Below, piece by piece: positions 23,712 to 36,036 of a stretch of 64,000 bases of DNA. Both the position numbers and the translations under genes were made by a program. Source of the DNA: Jaapia argillacea MUCL 33604 (taxonomy: Eukaryota > Basidiomycota > Agaricomycetes > Jaapiales > Jaapiaceae); NCBI GenBank assembly GCA_000697665.1, contig KL197739.1:338231-402230 (forward strand), read 5' to 3'. Under the pieces are notes generated by a model. It made no database searches, was not told the DNA's origin, and saw nothing but the letters and a program-made list of their open reading frames with translations. Each line of letters opens with the position of its first letter. The first letter of the stretch is position 1.

Positions 23712-24443
23712 GGAGGTGACAAGGTGACAACAAGTGAGATCGGTGGATAAGATATCAGCGCTGCACGCCACACAAGGCATCACCTGAATTTTGAATGCGA
23801 CGAATCAATCTTTCGCAGTTGCGGAATCAGTACTAGTGTTGTCGCCAGGAAAACGTAGGCTTGTTCTCACCGGCCATTGCAAGGATTGCAGAGACAGAAG
23901 CGAATCGGTGGCAGCGACTTCCAAGGGCTTCCACAATGAGAACTGGGTGCCCCGACCCTAACGTTGCATCAGCCAGGTAACTATTCCCACGCCGTGCAAC
24001 ATATTGTTCGCCATCCTGTCCCCCCCATCCAACTTGGACAAGCTGAACATTGAACGACCCCGATACATCTGACAGACAGACTGCACTGAACTACGACTCA
24101 TCCAACCATCGCACTGCAGGATCCACCAAGTACAGAGTCTACGTTCTAGTGCGACCAAAAACTGCTTTCCTTGCTTCACTGATGTACGGGGTTGCCAGAA
24201 TCAGATAGATGCGGGAACTGAGGTTGGACGCGTATGCTTGTGCCGGAGAGATGGATTTGCTGTGCACTAGTTGAACTCTCTTGCACCCCACAGCTCCGAG
24301 TCGACCAACCTTGAGCTTGCTCTCAATTTCAGGCAATCAACCTGCCTTAACTAGATCTAATACAGGGGTTATTGAATTAGCATATAAACGACGGTGGTCA
24401 GTTCTAAGTTCATCCATCCTCGCGTCCTCTAACCCATTCTACG
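23712..24443. other. Shared upstream region of F-box and J-domain copy B
   Basis: Divergent arrangement: F-box promoter on the left, J-domain promoter on the right. From about 24,070 the sequence matches the upstream region of J-domain copy A (15,470-15,919), including GACTGCACTGAA and the TAGCATATAAACGACGGTGG segment near the start, which may be the core promoter of both J-domain genes. Confidence 0.6.
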
Positions 24444-26240
24444 ATGACTATCCAGGCCTTCTATAACATCTTGAGTGTTGCACAAGATGCGGAATCGGTA
24501 GATATCAAGAGAGTGAGAAAATATCTCCCTCCTTTTTTGCCCGGACTGACGGTAGTCGATTCCCAGGCATATCTTCAGCTTGCGAGGAAGTGGCACCCCG
24601 ACAAATGCGGAGGCAGTCGGGAGTCGAAGGAGAAGTTTCAAGATGTATAATCTGACTTGTTGCGCTTGAGATCATCAACTTATGCTTGGGCTTGCAGATT
24701 CAGGGAGCGTATGAGACCCTCATCGACTTGGAGAAGGTGAGACACTCCCATTCTATTATCCGCCTCCGGTGCGGTTCAATTGAATCTTATTGTTCTCAGT
24801 GGAAATCGTACGATGCTTGGCTCTGCTCGTCGTCTAATACTTCGGGTGCTGTACCTACTCGAAGCCACCAACCACCACCCTCACCGGCTGCGAACCGGTT
24901 TGAGTTTGGTTTTGATTATCGCAAGACTGCATACGCCCCGCCTGGATGGGACTTCTTCGACAACCTCGAAGGGGAGATCACGATGGACAAGGTCATCATC
25001 TCATTCTTAATTCATCGTCTGTTTCTGACGTATGCATTAGACTACGGCGATGAAAGTGTTTCATGTCAGCTCGAAAGATATGGAAGGGCTCTATTTTTTC
25101 AAGAAACAAAGGTTTGTCAACCTTCCCTTGGTTACCAAGGCCATCCTAATTACTCCTTACCTTATAGCAAGAGCTTTTATATTAGCAGGAGCACACAGTA
25201 CGTATCTTCCTGATTTTGCCCTCAGGTCAAATGCCAATATTTCATCCAATAGACAACGTATTAGGTGCCGCGATGCGCATATATACGTCCGTACCTTTAC
25301 TCTTCTTCTGGAATACTGAACAAGTTACTGAACACGACCTACCTTCGTCTTCTTAGTTCAAAACCGATGGTATGGCCGATCTTCGTATCTATGTGTGTAT
25401 ACTTCTCACTCGGAAACCCCTCAGCCCTCCAAAGAGCCATTAAAGTGCATGGTGGCACTTTGGAATCCCATCGTGAGTATGTCGGGGAACGCGAGGCTCA
25501 GGCGGCCAAGAAGAAAGCGAACAAGAACGCCAGAAAACGGGGACTGGGAGCACCAGATACTGTGAGTCCTCTGTCTCGTTTCCACAGCGCTCAGCTGTTA
25601 ACAGTTGATATCCCATCTTGCTCCGACGCTAGTCCCCAAAGCAAGGAGCTACGAAGCGCCAGGCGGGAGGCTCGCAGGGGTCTCCTAATCCTCCTGCCGC
25701 TGGGGATATTTCCACGCAGAACGGAAGGTCCTCGACACCCACTCCTGGCGCGTCCGGAGGTCAAGTACATATGCTTCAGAGTCGTCATACACCTCCAATC
25801 ACGTGCTGATTTCGGACCTCTCCAGGTGCCCCCATCTACGCCACCTAGTCGGCAGGTATCGACAACTACCTATCCACCGACGCCAATATCTCCGCCGCCG
25901 TCGCAGAAGCGAAAGGTTAGTTCGTCTTGTCCTCCTAATATTATTGGCAGGATTCTCATCGCCTGATATTATAGTTTGATTCTGATGTCTCCACTTCGTC
26001 CTCATCGAGTAGGAAGGCTCGCAAGGGAGACTGAGGACTCTGATGGGGTTCACGTTTTACCCCTAATGTAAGGCAAGAAGATTACTGAATGTATACATAG
26101 TACGCCCAATAACCAAAGAGAGGTCCAAACACAAAACATCCAGAGCCGGCATCATGACCAGGAAATCATCATCAGGCTTCGTCTTACCGCCCAGTGACTT
26201 CCGACGGAGGTACATACCAACTCGAGCCAGAAACCTACCC
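24070..26240 (+). repeat. Segmental duplication, J-domain block copy B
   Basis: Counterpart of 15,470-17,700. Exons are better conserved than introns, and both copies keep open frames, so the duplication is not very recent and both copies seem selected. It forms the left part of the larger unit 1 that continues to about 33.9 kb. Confidence 0.88.
24444..26034 (+). CDS. J-domain (DnaJ-like) co-chaperone, copy B
   Basis: Same exon plan as copy A, about 310-320 residues. The N-terminus is FYNILSVAQDAESVDIKR, then AYLQLARKWHPDKCGGS with the HPD tripeptide, KEKFQDIQGAYETLIDLE and KSYDAWL. Downstream are TAYAPPGWDFFDNLEGEITMD, a Lys/Arg-rich segment (AKKKANKNARKRG) and a Ser/Pro tail ending RKARKGD. 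Exons keep phase through all splice junctions, including the 55-bp GTATGG...CAG intron near 25,370-25,424. A class C J-protein expected to partner Hsp70. It differs from copy A at many third positions and in the acidic/basic balance of the tail, so the two may have diverged in client or localisation. Confidence 0.85.
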
Positions 26241-26379
26241 TCTATCGTTGATCATCCGCTTGGTACGCTCGATTCAGCTGTCATACTTGTACCCGTGACA
26301 GGGCCTCTCCGACACGTCTCCTCCACGCTGAGCTCGTTTGTCTCCTTTAACCAGCATTTCTGGCAATAGCTGGCTTGGT

Positions 26380-28600
26380 AACGCTAAGCCTGTTGAGGTG
26401 GGAAGGATGATCTGATAATTTCTGCCGGAATCCCCTCTATCATTGTGGTGAGATTGTCGGAGACCAATGGCAATTCAGCGACGACTATATGGTACTGTAG
26501 CCTCGCTCGTAGCCTTTGAATATGTTTGGTTAGAAATCTCACGAACACACGATCGGTAGTACTGACTGGCTGTTCAACAGGGGGACATCCTGGCCTGATA
26601 AGAGAGGTTTCTTGAAGGCGCTCGCATGAGCAACAGATCTTCGTTTTTATAGGAATATACTTTGATAGGTCGATGTTGAGTGGTACACATACAGTGGGTA
26701 AGAGATCAAGCTTCGAGTTGTGGCGACAGGAGAATCTCACTTGGCGGATGCTCAAAGTCACGTCCCCCACGAGCCTACACTTCGGCAATCGAACTTTTGC
26801 TTCACTTGCTTGGTCGCCATCGACTTTCCTTGCTTTCTGGGACCTTCTCTGCTGTAGCACGCGATGAAGACTGGTGGCCACTGACCTCTTACCCCACCGA
26901 CACTATTTGGGCGCCTTTGAATCATACCCACAGACGAGTTGAATCCTTTCGCAAACATAACCTCAGGCCGAAACAAAGGCAGTTGTGATCTTGTAGTGAA
27001 ATGCCCTCAACCCATCAAGGAGGATTGAAGACCAGACGTCTCGCGGGTTTGACCTCCTCCATCTCCACATCAAACTCTCCAAGCAAGTCTCCCCTCACAT
27101 CTGCTGAGTTCGACGTACGCGTCTTACAGGGCATCGATCTTCTATCCATACTGTATCCAAAGTTCCCAAACCCGCAACCAGATTGCTATGTATCACAGGC
27201 TAGGGAGGGAGGTCGTTTGCTGGTTTCGCCAAGATTTGAGACCGGGACGCCTTTCCATCTTTGTGTCCTTTACCCTCCTTTCTACGTCCTACTTGATGGC
27301 GGCCGCTTGGATTCCTCGAAACAGGGCTGTGACCCTCTCGCAGCCAGGCAAATCTCAACATTGGGATATCGCGGCTGGCGTTGTTCAGCCTCGTGTCGCT
27401 CGAGGCTGCCTCCTTCTCTCTGCAAATGTGCAGTTATACCATGTCCTTGTCGTCTGCTCGATGTCTTTGGTGGCCGTCGCACTCATCGAATCTGCTTTGG
27501 ATCAGTTCCTTAGGCTGCGCCCGCATAGTTTCCTATCATGCATGTGTCTCGAATCATGGCTCACGGGTGTCTCATGCTGTTGGAGAGCGACTTTTCCCTG
27601 TGCGGTGCTGGCGCGGTTACGCTGCGAAGGAACTGTTGGAGGGATGCGGGAGCGGGCGCGTCGCGTTATTGCAGTATCATATTATGCTGGGAATACACAG
27701 GGTTTCGGGTAATTGTCGACCGGTGAGTTTTCATCATTCCTCCAGCCAGTATAGTGTCATTGAAGGAGCTGATAGATGTTGGTAGGTCATGGATCGGTGG
27801 TGGGAGATACCAAGAGCCCTCTCCATGGTACAGAGCCTGGAGGTCGCCTGTTGCGAATGGGATGAAGAGTGAATGATCCGACCTGGCGAATTGGGGTTGA
27901 GAGATTCACGACGTGTCATGTTTGCTGATCGTAAGTGACCACATTCCCATTACAAGCGACGGTAGAACACATTTGACTGATTGACAACCTTCCCTTTTAT
28001 CTGCTTCTACTCACCATCAACAGAGACATCGCAAAGGCTCCAGACCCTATGTCCAATTCCAACATGTCCTTCGATGACGCAGCGGGCGTACCTCTAGTAG
28101 CCGTCACGGTCTCTCGGTCGGCGAAGCGAGGTGGAATACGGCCACACGTACTGAAGCACGTAGGTGTAGGTGCACACCCCCACCAACTCTACGTCACCAG
28201 GTGTGCTCGTTTCAACTCCCTTCACCTCCTTCTCCACCAAACCCTCACTTCTCTTCCTTCGCCATCCATCACACCAAGCGGCCGCTCGCCGCTCGCCTAT
28301 ATCTGCCCGGATGTACTGTTGATACCCATGATAGACGCCCACGACTTCGGTCAGGTTGGTCGGGGTTCTATTTGGGTGACCTGGTCCATGAAGGTGCCAA
28401 CAGGAGTAATGCATATAGTCAATCTTTGTAGTACATTTTGTTTTGACTTGAAGAATCAAAAACAATACAACCCCGTTCAATCCTAGCCAGGAAATCCCGC
28501 TTCCTAAGGGGCGAGAAAATCTCTAAACATCGTCCCCTTTTTCCCAATGTTCGTCCTCGCCGTCTTCCCAAATGTCTTCTTCCCACAACTTCCTGTTTGC
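26380..28600. repeat. Spacer Y, unit 1 (with one long minus-strand frame)
   Basis: Homologous to 33,900-36,000 and 40,600-42,600. A minus-strand frame at 26,881-26,384 is open for 165 codons from an ATG and contains VAELPLVSDNLTTMIEGIPAEI. The matching stretches of units 2 and 3 are broken, so I do not call it a gene. The section 27.0-28.5 kb is also shared among the three units but shows no frame conserved in all of them. Confidence 0.6.
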
Positions 28601-28631
28601 CTTCCTGATTTTCTTCCCAATGGTCTTCTTC

Positions 28632-31000
28632 TCAAAGTTCTTCTTCCCAAAGGAATGGACGTGACCCATCCGGCCTATCCCTACCCACCAAGACATATAT
28701 GGGACCCTTCGTCCTAGAGGCAACCAATTGAGGTATGTGTAAATCATCGCTGAATGCAAAGAACGGTTGTATTCCAAGGGAGAGGGTAGAAAAACTTGAA
28801 CGGAGACTGAGGGCCTTGAGCTCCCGGCAACAAATCCACTTCTGTCTCAATCCATTTCGCTCCTTCGCGAGTGGTACTTCAGCAGACGACCAGGATGGCA
28901 AGGCTTCAGCATCAACCCAGGAGCAGTAGTGGTGGTCAAACCACAGTCGAAGGGATTTGCTTCTTGTCAGTCCCAGATTTAAGCCCAAACGCCAACACTT
29001 GTCATCCTGTCATGACGAGAAAATAACAGTGGGTGAATAAATGTCAGATCGATAATGTAAAAATAAGGGCTGACCTTGCAGATTGGTCTGCGATGATTGA
29101 AACAGTAACTCCAAGGACGGCGGCCCGTTACTCCCAACTTTTGAAGCATCTGCGACAAATCTTGACGTGACCTCAAGGCATCTGTCAAGGCCTGCTTGAG
29201 GCCACTTGCTTGTTTGCGGGTATCCTCGTCGCTATCTCTCGACTGCTCCATCAGGATACCCAGGATTTCCTCCAAGCATGTAACATGTTGTTTGGCAATT
29301 ATCAAGATGTGGCAGAAACACCGGGTGGCGGATTCGGTCCATTTGACGTGGTCATCAAATCGGTGTGCACTGGTGCTGTGATGTGAGAACGGTGATAATC
29401 GAGGCGTGGAGGAACACTGTTGAAGCTAACCTAAACGTGGTGTTGACAAGATCATGACATAGCTGCTTCCTCCGTGAGGGTGAAATCGCCCTGACAATAT
29501 CACATAACCAAGGACCACCGGTATGCCACGACCATTCCCGCAGGAAGTTTTGGTAGACCATAGCAAATGGAGCTGTGTAGTAAGTGAGTGTGTTCAAAAG
29601 GTAGAGCCCCCCTGAGGGTGACCTGATCTGGCCAAGTCACTGGATGATACTTAGGAGGTCTTGTTGAATCGTATGGTTGAGGAGATAGAATAACCATCGA
29701 TCATCAGGGTCAGAGAGCCGCCATGCTGTATCATCCAATAACATATCCCTCATAGGGATGTGAATCGCGTCCTCTACATAAGCTCACGTGAAACAAAGTG
29801 TCACCAGATTGACTGAACACTTACCCAAGCACAGAATGGATTGACAAACGGGAATCACCGTGGCTTTCCAGACGTCGTGGTGTTCAGAACACGCGTAATC
29901 TGACAACACGAAGTTCAATACCTTGTTAACCAGTGTGTAGAAGGTGATGCGAGATAATGGGTCGGGACTTTGGGCCTTCGAAATCCATGACTGAAAGATG
30001 GAATGTATTTCCAACGAGAATATCCAGTTGAGAGGAACTGTGTTCTGGCATATGTAGGTGGCTGCCAATACGTCACTTTCTGAATAACTAAGCACACACC
30101 AGTGTCAATACCAGTCAATCCAAATTGAGTGCATGTTTAAATAGATACCTCGAGTATTGAGCCATCCTTTTGAAATGTTCGTCGGAGTAATCACACTCCT
30201 TGATCTCGGTGAGGACCTGGGATTCAGAAAAGAGCACCAGTGCTCTTCGTGATGGGGCGAGGAGTAGATCGCGGGCCCGATCACGCCTCGGGAGGGATGT
30301 CACATACGTGTGGTTCCGCTCAATCCAATTCAAGGTGCCGATGTCCAGAAACACAGAGACGAGTTCGGGAACTTTGCAGATGAGGGTTGTGATATAGTAA
30401 GTAGCAAGATATTGATTGATGTAGCTATTGTCTCTTCCGAGTCCGCAGGATATATTTGAACACCAGGCACCAGGATAGTCATGTGGGAGCATACCTGAGG
30501 AATGCTGCCAATTTTCGGCAATCCGCTTGTACCCCAGTAGCGGCAACTCTCTCCATCTCCTCCATCATAAAAAATGGCCGGGGTAGTTTGGTAGCACCTT
30601 CCACAAGTGATTGAAACCGGCGAGGGGGTTGGAGGAAACGAAACGAGCGATGCCCAGCAACGGAAACAGCTGGAAATCCATGTTCCCTCCGTGACTCATT
30701 CAGCCATAAATCATGCACCCTTGTCAGCTTTGTGAGGATACGATCAAAGATTGCATTCGGCCCCATTCCCAGGCGCTCTGCAACATTTCCCACCAGCTTC
30801 TCGAACCCTGTACCAGTCCTCGATATCAATTTCCCCACTAGCAGACCCGGGCCAACAAGGTCGGACGCCGTAGAATCGCTGGCATCATCAAGCTGGACAG
30901 TGAGACCAAATCGATCGAGATCGTCGACGAGCGCAGGTATTTCTTCCACCCGCGCTGTGAACGGGCGAGAAGGATCCGTGTTGCCAGAGGGAGAGGACAT
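28632..31000 (-). pseudogene. Gene X copy 1, six exons, interrupted by a nonsense codon
   Basis: Follows the exon plan of the open copy X3. Exon 1 begins at ATG 31000 (MSSPSGNTDPSRPFTARVEE) and includes FEKLVGNVAERLGMGPNAIF. Later exons give INQYLATYYITTLI, RRDRARDLLLAPSRRALVLF, SYSESDVLAATYI, CSWVDAEALPSW and GPIYVLVGRDRPDGSRPFLW. In exon 4 the codon that is CGA in X2 is TGA at 29,639-29,637, which ends translation about two thirds of the way through unless it is read through. A 9-nt in-frame deletion lies just before the exon-3 donor (QSILCLG instead of QSILQDNGLG). A miniature transposon sits about 170 bp upstream of the start, in the presumed promoter. Family not recognised. Confidence 0.72.
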
Positions 31001-31167
31001 GATGGTGAGAGACGAAGGAAGGCAATGTGGTACCAGCACATCAGCAGGGTATAAAATATTCGGCTTAGATGCTGGCACAGCAGTGCACAGCATCGGAGCG
31101 TGGGCCGTCGAGTACAATCAGTGCTGCATGGTGATAAAAAATTGCAATCCTTGGGCGGTACAAAGTA

Positions 31168-31857
31168 CTATCAGTGGTACGGAGTTGCAAACGATCTCAG
31201 TTCCCGGCCTGTACCTCCTTGCCTACCACAGTAAAAATTATTATAACTACATAGATCTATGCAATATCGACCCCTCTATCGCATCCAACAATAATTACAT
31301 TCAAGAGTACTCTCAACGAGCTATCGGCAGGGATTTACGGACGACCACTCGATTTTGCATACACCTGGTAGGGAGTTGTAAAATCCGTCACGCGCGGGTC
31401 ACGGTAGAAATTCATTCTCCGCTCCTGTCCCTGCCAAAATGTACAGGTCCCTTTAGAACTCCGTCAGAAACCGTCACGCTCTGTGGCTGACGATTTGCAC
31501 GACCTCCCTCTATCACCCTCCCAAGCGCGAACTACTCAATGGTAGCACTATCGGCATTGTGTGGATATGTGTTAGTAGTGCTACTCTCCGATTCCTGTAT
31601 CTCAGAGTGATCGGTTTTGTCAGTAGCTCAAGATCTTCCGAATACCTGATTTTTCACACTGTTGTATAGACAGTATTTTCCCTCTTGTGTTCCTCTCCCT
31701 CAATTTTTTATTATGCAGAGTATCTAAGATTGTCAAATAGGTCGTATAGATACCCCCCAACGATGCCGAGAGCAATCAGTACATTGTGGAAAGTGAGAGC
31801 CTTGATTTACGGATTTTGCAAGCCGTTTGGCAGTTTGCAACTCCGTACCACTGATAG
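31168..31857. mobile_element. Miniature inverted-repeat transposable element, 690 bp
   Basis: The ends are perfect 25-bp inverted repeats beginning CTATCAGTGGTACGG; the right end (31,833-31,857) is the exact reverse complement of the left (31,168-31,192). The element is flanked on both sides by TA (31,166-31,167 and 31,858-31,859). Unit 2 has the uninterrupted sequence CAGTACAAAGTGAGCC at 38,612-38,627, which shows the empty site. The interior has no long frame, so it is non-autonomous. A TA target duplication is typical of Tc1/mariner-type transposases. Internal GGAGTTGTAAAATCC and ATTTACGG stretches look like subterminal repeats. Confidence 0.9.
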
Positions 31858-31859
31858 TA

Positions 31860-32720
31860 AGCCATAAGAATCCGAAGAGGCGAACATCAATCCTTCGCCA
31901 TATTCCGTCTCCCAATCAAAGTCACTCATGATTCTCAGCCACAAAAGTGTGAATCAAGTTCGCAGCTTCCTCCGTCCGATTTACCACGGGCTCGCAGACT
32001 TGTCTTGCCTTTCGCACCTCGACCATAGATGTGCCTCGCCCTCCGTCAAGAATGTGCCGATACGTTTGAACTTTCGGGCTAATCCTCTCCCCGTGAGCGA
32101 ACATTTCTTCTCCGGACTTGAGATGGAAAGGTCGCATGTTGGCCCTGATACCATGGAACCACTTCTTGTTCATGTCCAATCCAAGGACGAAATCATCCCC
32201 TCCCCCTCTCCCTCTCCATCGGTGGGAATATCTCCTTCTCGGTGCGCAGAACCATTACTCGCCGAGCGCTATGCTAGCGTTCACGATAATCGAATCGCGA
32301 ACGACGTCGATAGTCTTTTCAGACTGCTTAGAGATGTAATCTGCGCCTGTTCAATGGTGTTGGATTAGGTCGTGGTTGGCTGGATGGTCCAGTGCTTTTT
32401 CGACGCAAAAGCAGATTAGGGAGACTGTCGGTGAGAAGGCGAGGAGGCGAGGCAATTCGTCTACCGGACGCCGATAGATTGGGAACTTTGAAGAAGATAT
32501 CAGTTGTGTGTAAAGACATTTCGAGGAGTGACACACCTCCCATCTTCAGAGACTTCTCTCTCAACGCCGGCTAATCTGGGGACTTCTTCTCCTGGTGGCT
32601 ATGACTCCGTCAATGCGAAACCACGACTCTCAGACTTTAGAGATACGGACCTTGATGGTGCATAAGATGTCACTTGACCTTCAACTTCAACTTCTCAAAT
32701 GCCACCGGTAGGGTCGAGCT
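31860..32720 (-). pseudogene. AlkB-like dioxygenase, decayed copy 1
   Basis: Aligned with the intact copy at 45.3-46.4 kb, fragments KKWFHGIRANMRPFH, HGERIS and PVVNRTEEAANLI are recognisable in several frames. The iron-binding HxD (EHSDKTID in the intact copy) is KQSEKTID here, so both metal ligands are lost. The frame also breaks after RIS. The N-terminal exon survives as a stretch near 32,650-32,700 and then diverges into repeat Z. Not expected to be active. Confidence 0.8.
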
Positions 32721-33890
32721 CGATGCTATATATAGCAACGACGCTCGCTGTGGGGCACCCTCCAAGCGCTCGTGCAAGCAATGCCAAAACAGGCGACCTG
32801 ACTGCAACGCTGTCGCTCTCGCATTCACATCCTCCCCTTCTTCCCCCGAGCAACTCGATATTCCTCCTTACAATCGCCCCTCGTTCCTCCGACGGTGCCT
32901 CATCTCATCGCACCGGCCAACGGCGTTTGTAGTCTGATATCGTCGACAGTGGTGCCAGAGGTTTTGTCGTATCGTAGGGTTACGGATGCGATCGCGAAGG
33001 CGTATGATGAAGTGAGAGCATATAGGCTATCACAGGGATACAGCGGCTGAAAATATGTTGCGTTGCGAATGGACAGGATTGGTGATCAAGTGGGTTGGTC
33101 AAGGTTAACGGGTGGGCGGTACCATGGATGGTGAGAATGCGTGCTGCTACCAAACATTCATCGCTTGCGAATGAGATGATGAACAACGGGGGGTTGATCG
33201 AGCGAGCTGGGCCAAGGAGGTAAGCGGTGCTATGTATCCGAGTCTCGTCAGTGGCACGATCCAACTTTTCGACAGGATGACACTCCTACATTTGTTCCAT
33301 CTCCCTTGTGGACTCATGTCCGACTTTCCAATCGTGCCTCAATCCAATAACAATCCAACAATCTCTTCAAGAACTGTGCCAATTGTGATACAGTCTTCGA
33401 CAACGCAGCGAGTATAGCCTTTCTAGCTGCGACCATCGGTTAGCGCACCTATAGGGAACGTATATGTACATACTTGAGGTAGAGCGGTGTCGAGAGGCGT
33501 TCGATGCTCCTGCCCAATCAGGTTACACTCGTTTTAACTTCCTCGGCATCCTTTCCGAACACTTCCCACTTCGCCTGAGCGTGCTAAATAGTGGCTCGCC
33601 GTTGGCCCACTTCATCCAACACATGTGGTGGACGCCTGTTGTAGACCCATACAACGGAGGCAAGCAGGAGGCTGAAAGCTTGGAGTCGTTGACAGCGTTT
33701 GTGGTTCGAAGGACAGAGTGCGGGAAGGGACTGGGAGCAGAGTGGGAAGGGCACCAACGGATGTGGCAGGACACGCAGCGAGGGCAGTGGGGTCATCTTG
33801 GTGGGTTGTCGGTTCTGTAGCGACAGAGACTGGCCATCGGCGCGAGGAGTAGATACAGCTGATGAGGACGATCATACGAGATCTGCAGGA
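32720..33890. repeat. Repeat Z, unit 1
   Basis: Homologous to 39,480-40,600: shared pieces include GTCGAGCTC-type sequence, GTGGTGCC(A/G)GAGGTT and a stretch near 33,380-33,540 that matches 40,110-40,290. No frame is conserved between the two copies. Unit 3 lacks Z; there the AlkB N-terminal exon continues instead. Confidence 0.65.
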
Positions 33891-33899
33891 GCCCTGTCT

Positions 33900-36000
33900 A
33901 TCATTGCAATGAGATTGTCTGAGAGTGAGACTGATGGTAGTTCAGCAATGACTATACACTGTAGCCTAGGAGTATGTTTAGTTCAGAAATGCCATGAACT
34001 CACGGCGATCGGTAGTACTTACTGTTGAGCAGGGGCACATCCTCGCCTGATACAGTATCAGAGGCTGGTTTAAGGGGCCAACGTGAGCAGCATGTTTTCG
34101 TTTGGTGGGGGTGTGCTCCAATAGCTCGCCGTTGGGCAATACTCGAGACGCAGTGAATACTAAGAAAGGAGGTTTTTGTGATCTCATCATCACAGTTATC
34201 CCAGGTTATCCCACGCGGTCAACGATCTAACTTTTGCTTCAAGTTGCTTGGTCGACCATCAACTTGCCTCGCTTGTTATGTCCTTCACGGCTGTAACACG
34301 GAATGTAAACTGGTGACCGCTGTCCTCATACCCCACCATGACTTGCTGGCACGCCTTTTTGATCATATCCTCCCAAGAGCTGAACCATTCCACAAACCTA
34401 ACCTGCCGGAACGAAGCCAGATGGTGAATTACCCTCAAGAAAGATTGAAGACGAGACACGTCTTCCGGGCCCAACCTCCTCGCGTCTACATATCAGTTCT
34501 CCCAGCATGTCTCCCCTCACATCCCAGATGCCTTACCACACTCTTCTGCTGGATATATGCGCCTTACCGAGCCATCCACCTTCTATCAGTACTGTATCCA
34601 GGATTCCGTCATTGAACCCACAACCAGAGATTGCTCTTACAGGCTTGGAGAGGTCAACAAGATTCATTCACTGATTTCGCCAAGTTTTGAGACGACGTTC
34701 CAGGTACACCTTCCACCATGTCTCCTCCGAGCCTGGCGTTGAGCTCTTTCGTGTCCTCTTCCCTCCTACCTGATGGTGGCCGCCTGGAGGATGTCCCCTA
34801 GGAGTTCTTTTCAATTCCCCGCCGAAGCACCCTCGAAACGAAAGGGTTACCAGCTCGCAGACAGCCGCATTCAACTTTGGGATCCCGAGACTAGTGTTGT
34901 TCGAATCTTGTCGCTCACAGTGCTCTCGTTCTGTGAATCTACGTTTCTACTATCACTCGCCGTCGCAACATTCATTGAGTCCGCTTTGGATCGGCGCCTT
35001 GCAGATGTGCGCTCGCACAGGTTTGTCTCATCCACGTATCTCGAATCACAACTCACGGGTATCTCCAGTTGTAGGGGAGCGACTCGTCCCTGTGTGGCAT
35101 TGGCACGCTTATGCTGTGTAGGAACTATCTGAGGGATGCGGGAGCGGTCGTGTTGAAGTGTCATCTTGTACTGGGGAATGCACAGGGTTTCGGCTAATGG
35201 TCGACTACTGAGGTTTTCCTCCAGCTGGTGTATTCTCGTGGAAGGAGCTGACACATGTTGGCAGGTAATGGATGGGCAGTGGGAAATGCCAAGAGCCCTG
35301 GCAATGGTGCGAAGGTCGCCCCTTGCGAATGGGATGAAGAGCCAACGATCCGAGCCGGCGAATTGGGGCCCTCGAGATTCACGACACGATGTATTCACCT
35401 GTCGTAAGTGGCCATGTTCTCATTACAAGTGATGATGGAATGCGATCATCTTGTTGACGAACCTTTCATTTTATCTGCCTCTCCCCGCCTCGTGTCCTAC
35501 GTTTCCACCACATTGACATCGACATAGCAAGCTCTCCAGACTGTTCTCAATTCCAACACGTCCCTTGATGACGCGGCGCGCATGGCTATAATGTGACGGA
35601 CTCTCGGCGCAGCGATGTAGGATACAAATGCACATACTGAAGCACGTAGGTCTGGGTACACATTCTCGCCAACTCTGGGTGCGTTTGTTCCGACTTTCTT
35701 CGTCTCCTTCTCCGCCAGACTTTCAGTTCTCGTCCTTCCCTATCTATCATGTCGAGCGACGCCTCTCCGCTTGTCCATTTCTGCCCAGACGTGCTGTCAA
35801 TACCCATGATAGGCGAAGGGAAGATACATGCGTAAAGCTTGAGGTTGGTTTGGGTACTATATGGCGGCGACCTGGTCTCTGAAGGGGCTGACGGGAGCAA
35901 TGCATGTCGTCAATCTTCGCAGCACATTTTCTTTTTGCTTGAAGAATCAAAGGAGATATGCCCAAGTTCAATCCTACTAAGGAAATCCCTTCCACTGAGG
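33900..36000. repeat. Spacer Y, unit 2
   Basis: Diverged copy of the unit 1 spacer. The minus-strand frame seen in unit 1 is interrupted. The motif LFIPFARGD appears on the minus strand near 35,325-35,353, as in the other units. No gene called. Confidence 0.55.
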
Positions 36001-36036
36001 AGCGAGAAATATAAGAGAATATCTCTAAATATCGTA

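Noticed and set aside
27001-27785. Overlapping plus-strand frames of 130-175 codons in spacer Y
   Set aside because: None is preserved in the corresponding parts of units 2 and 3 and none shows a domain or splice logic.
32674-32937. Zinc-cluster-like CxxP...CKQCQNRRPDC peptide on the plus strand
   Set aside because: Spacing does not fit a Zn2Cys6 domain, the frame is short, and the matching unit 2 sequence does not keep the cysteines.
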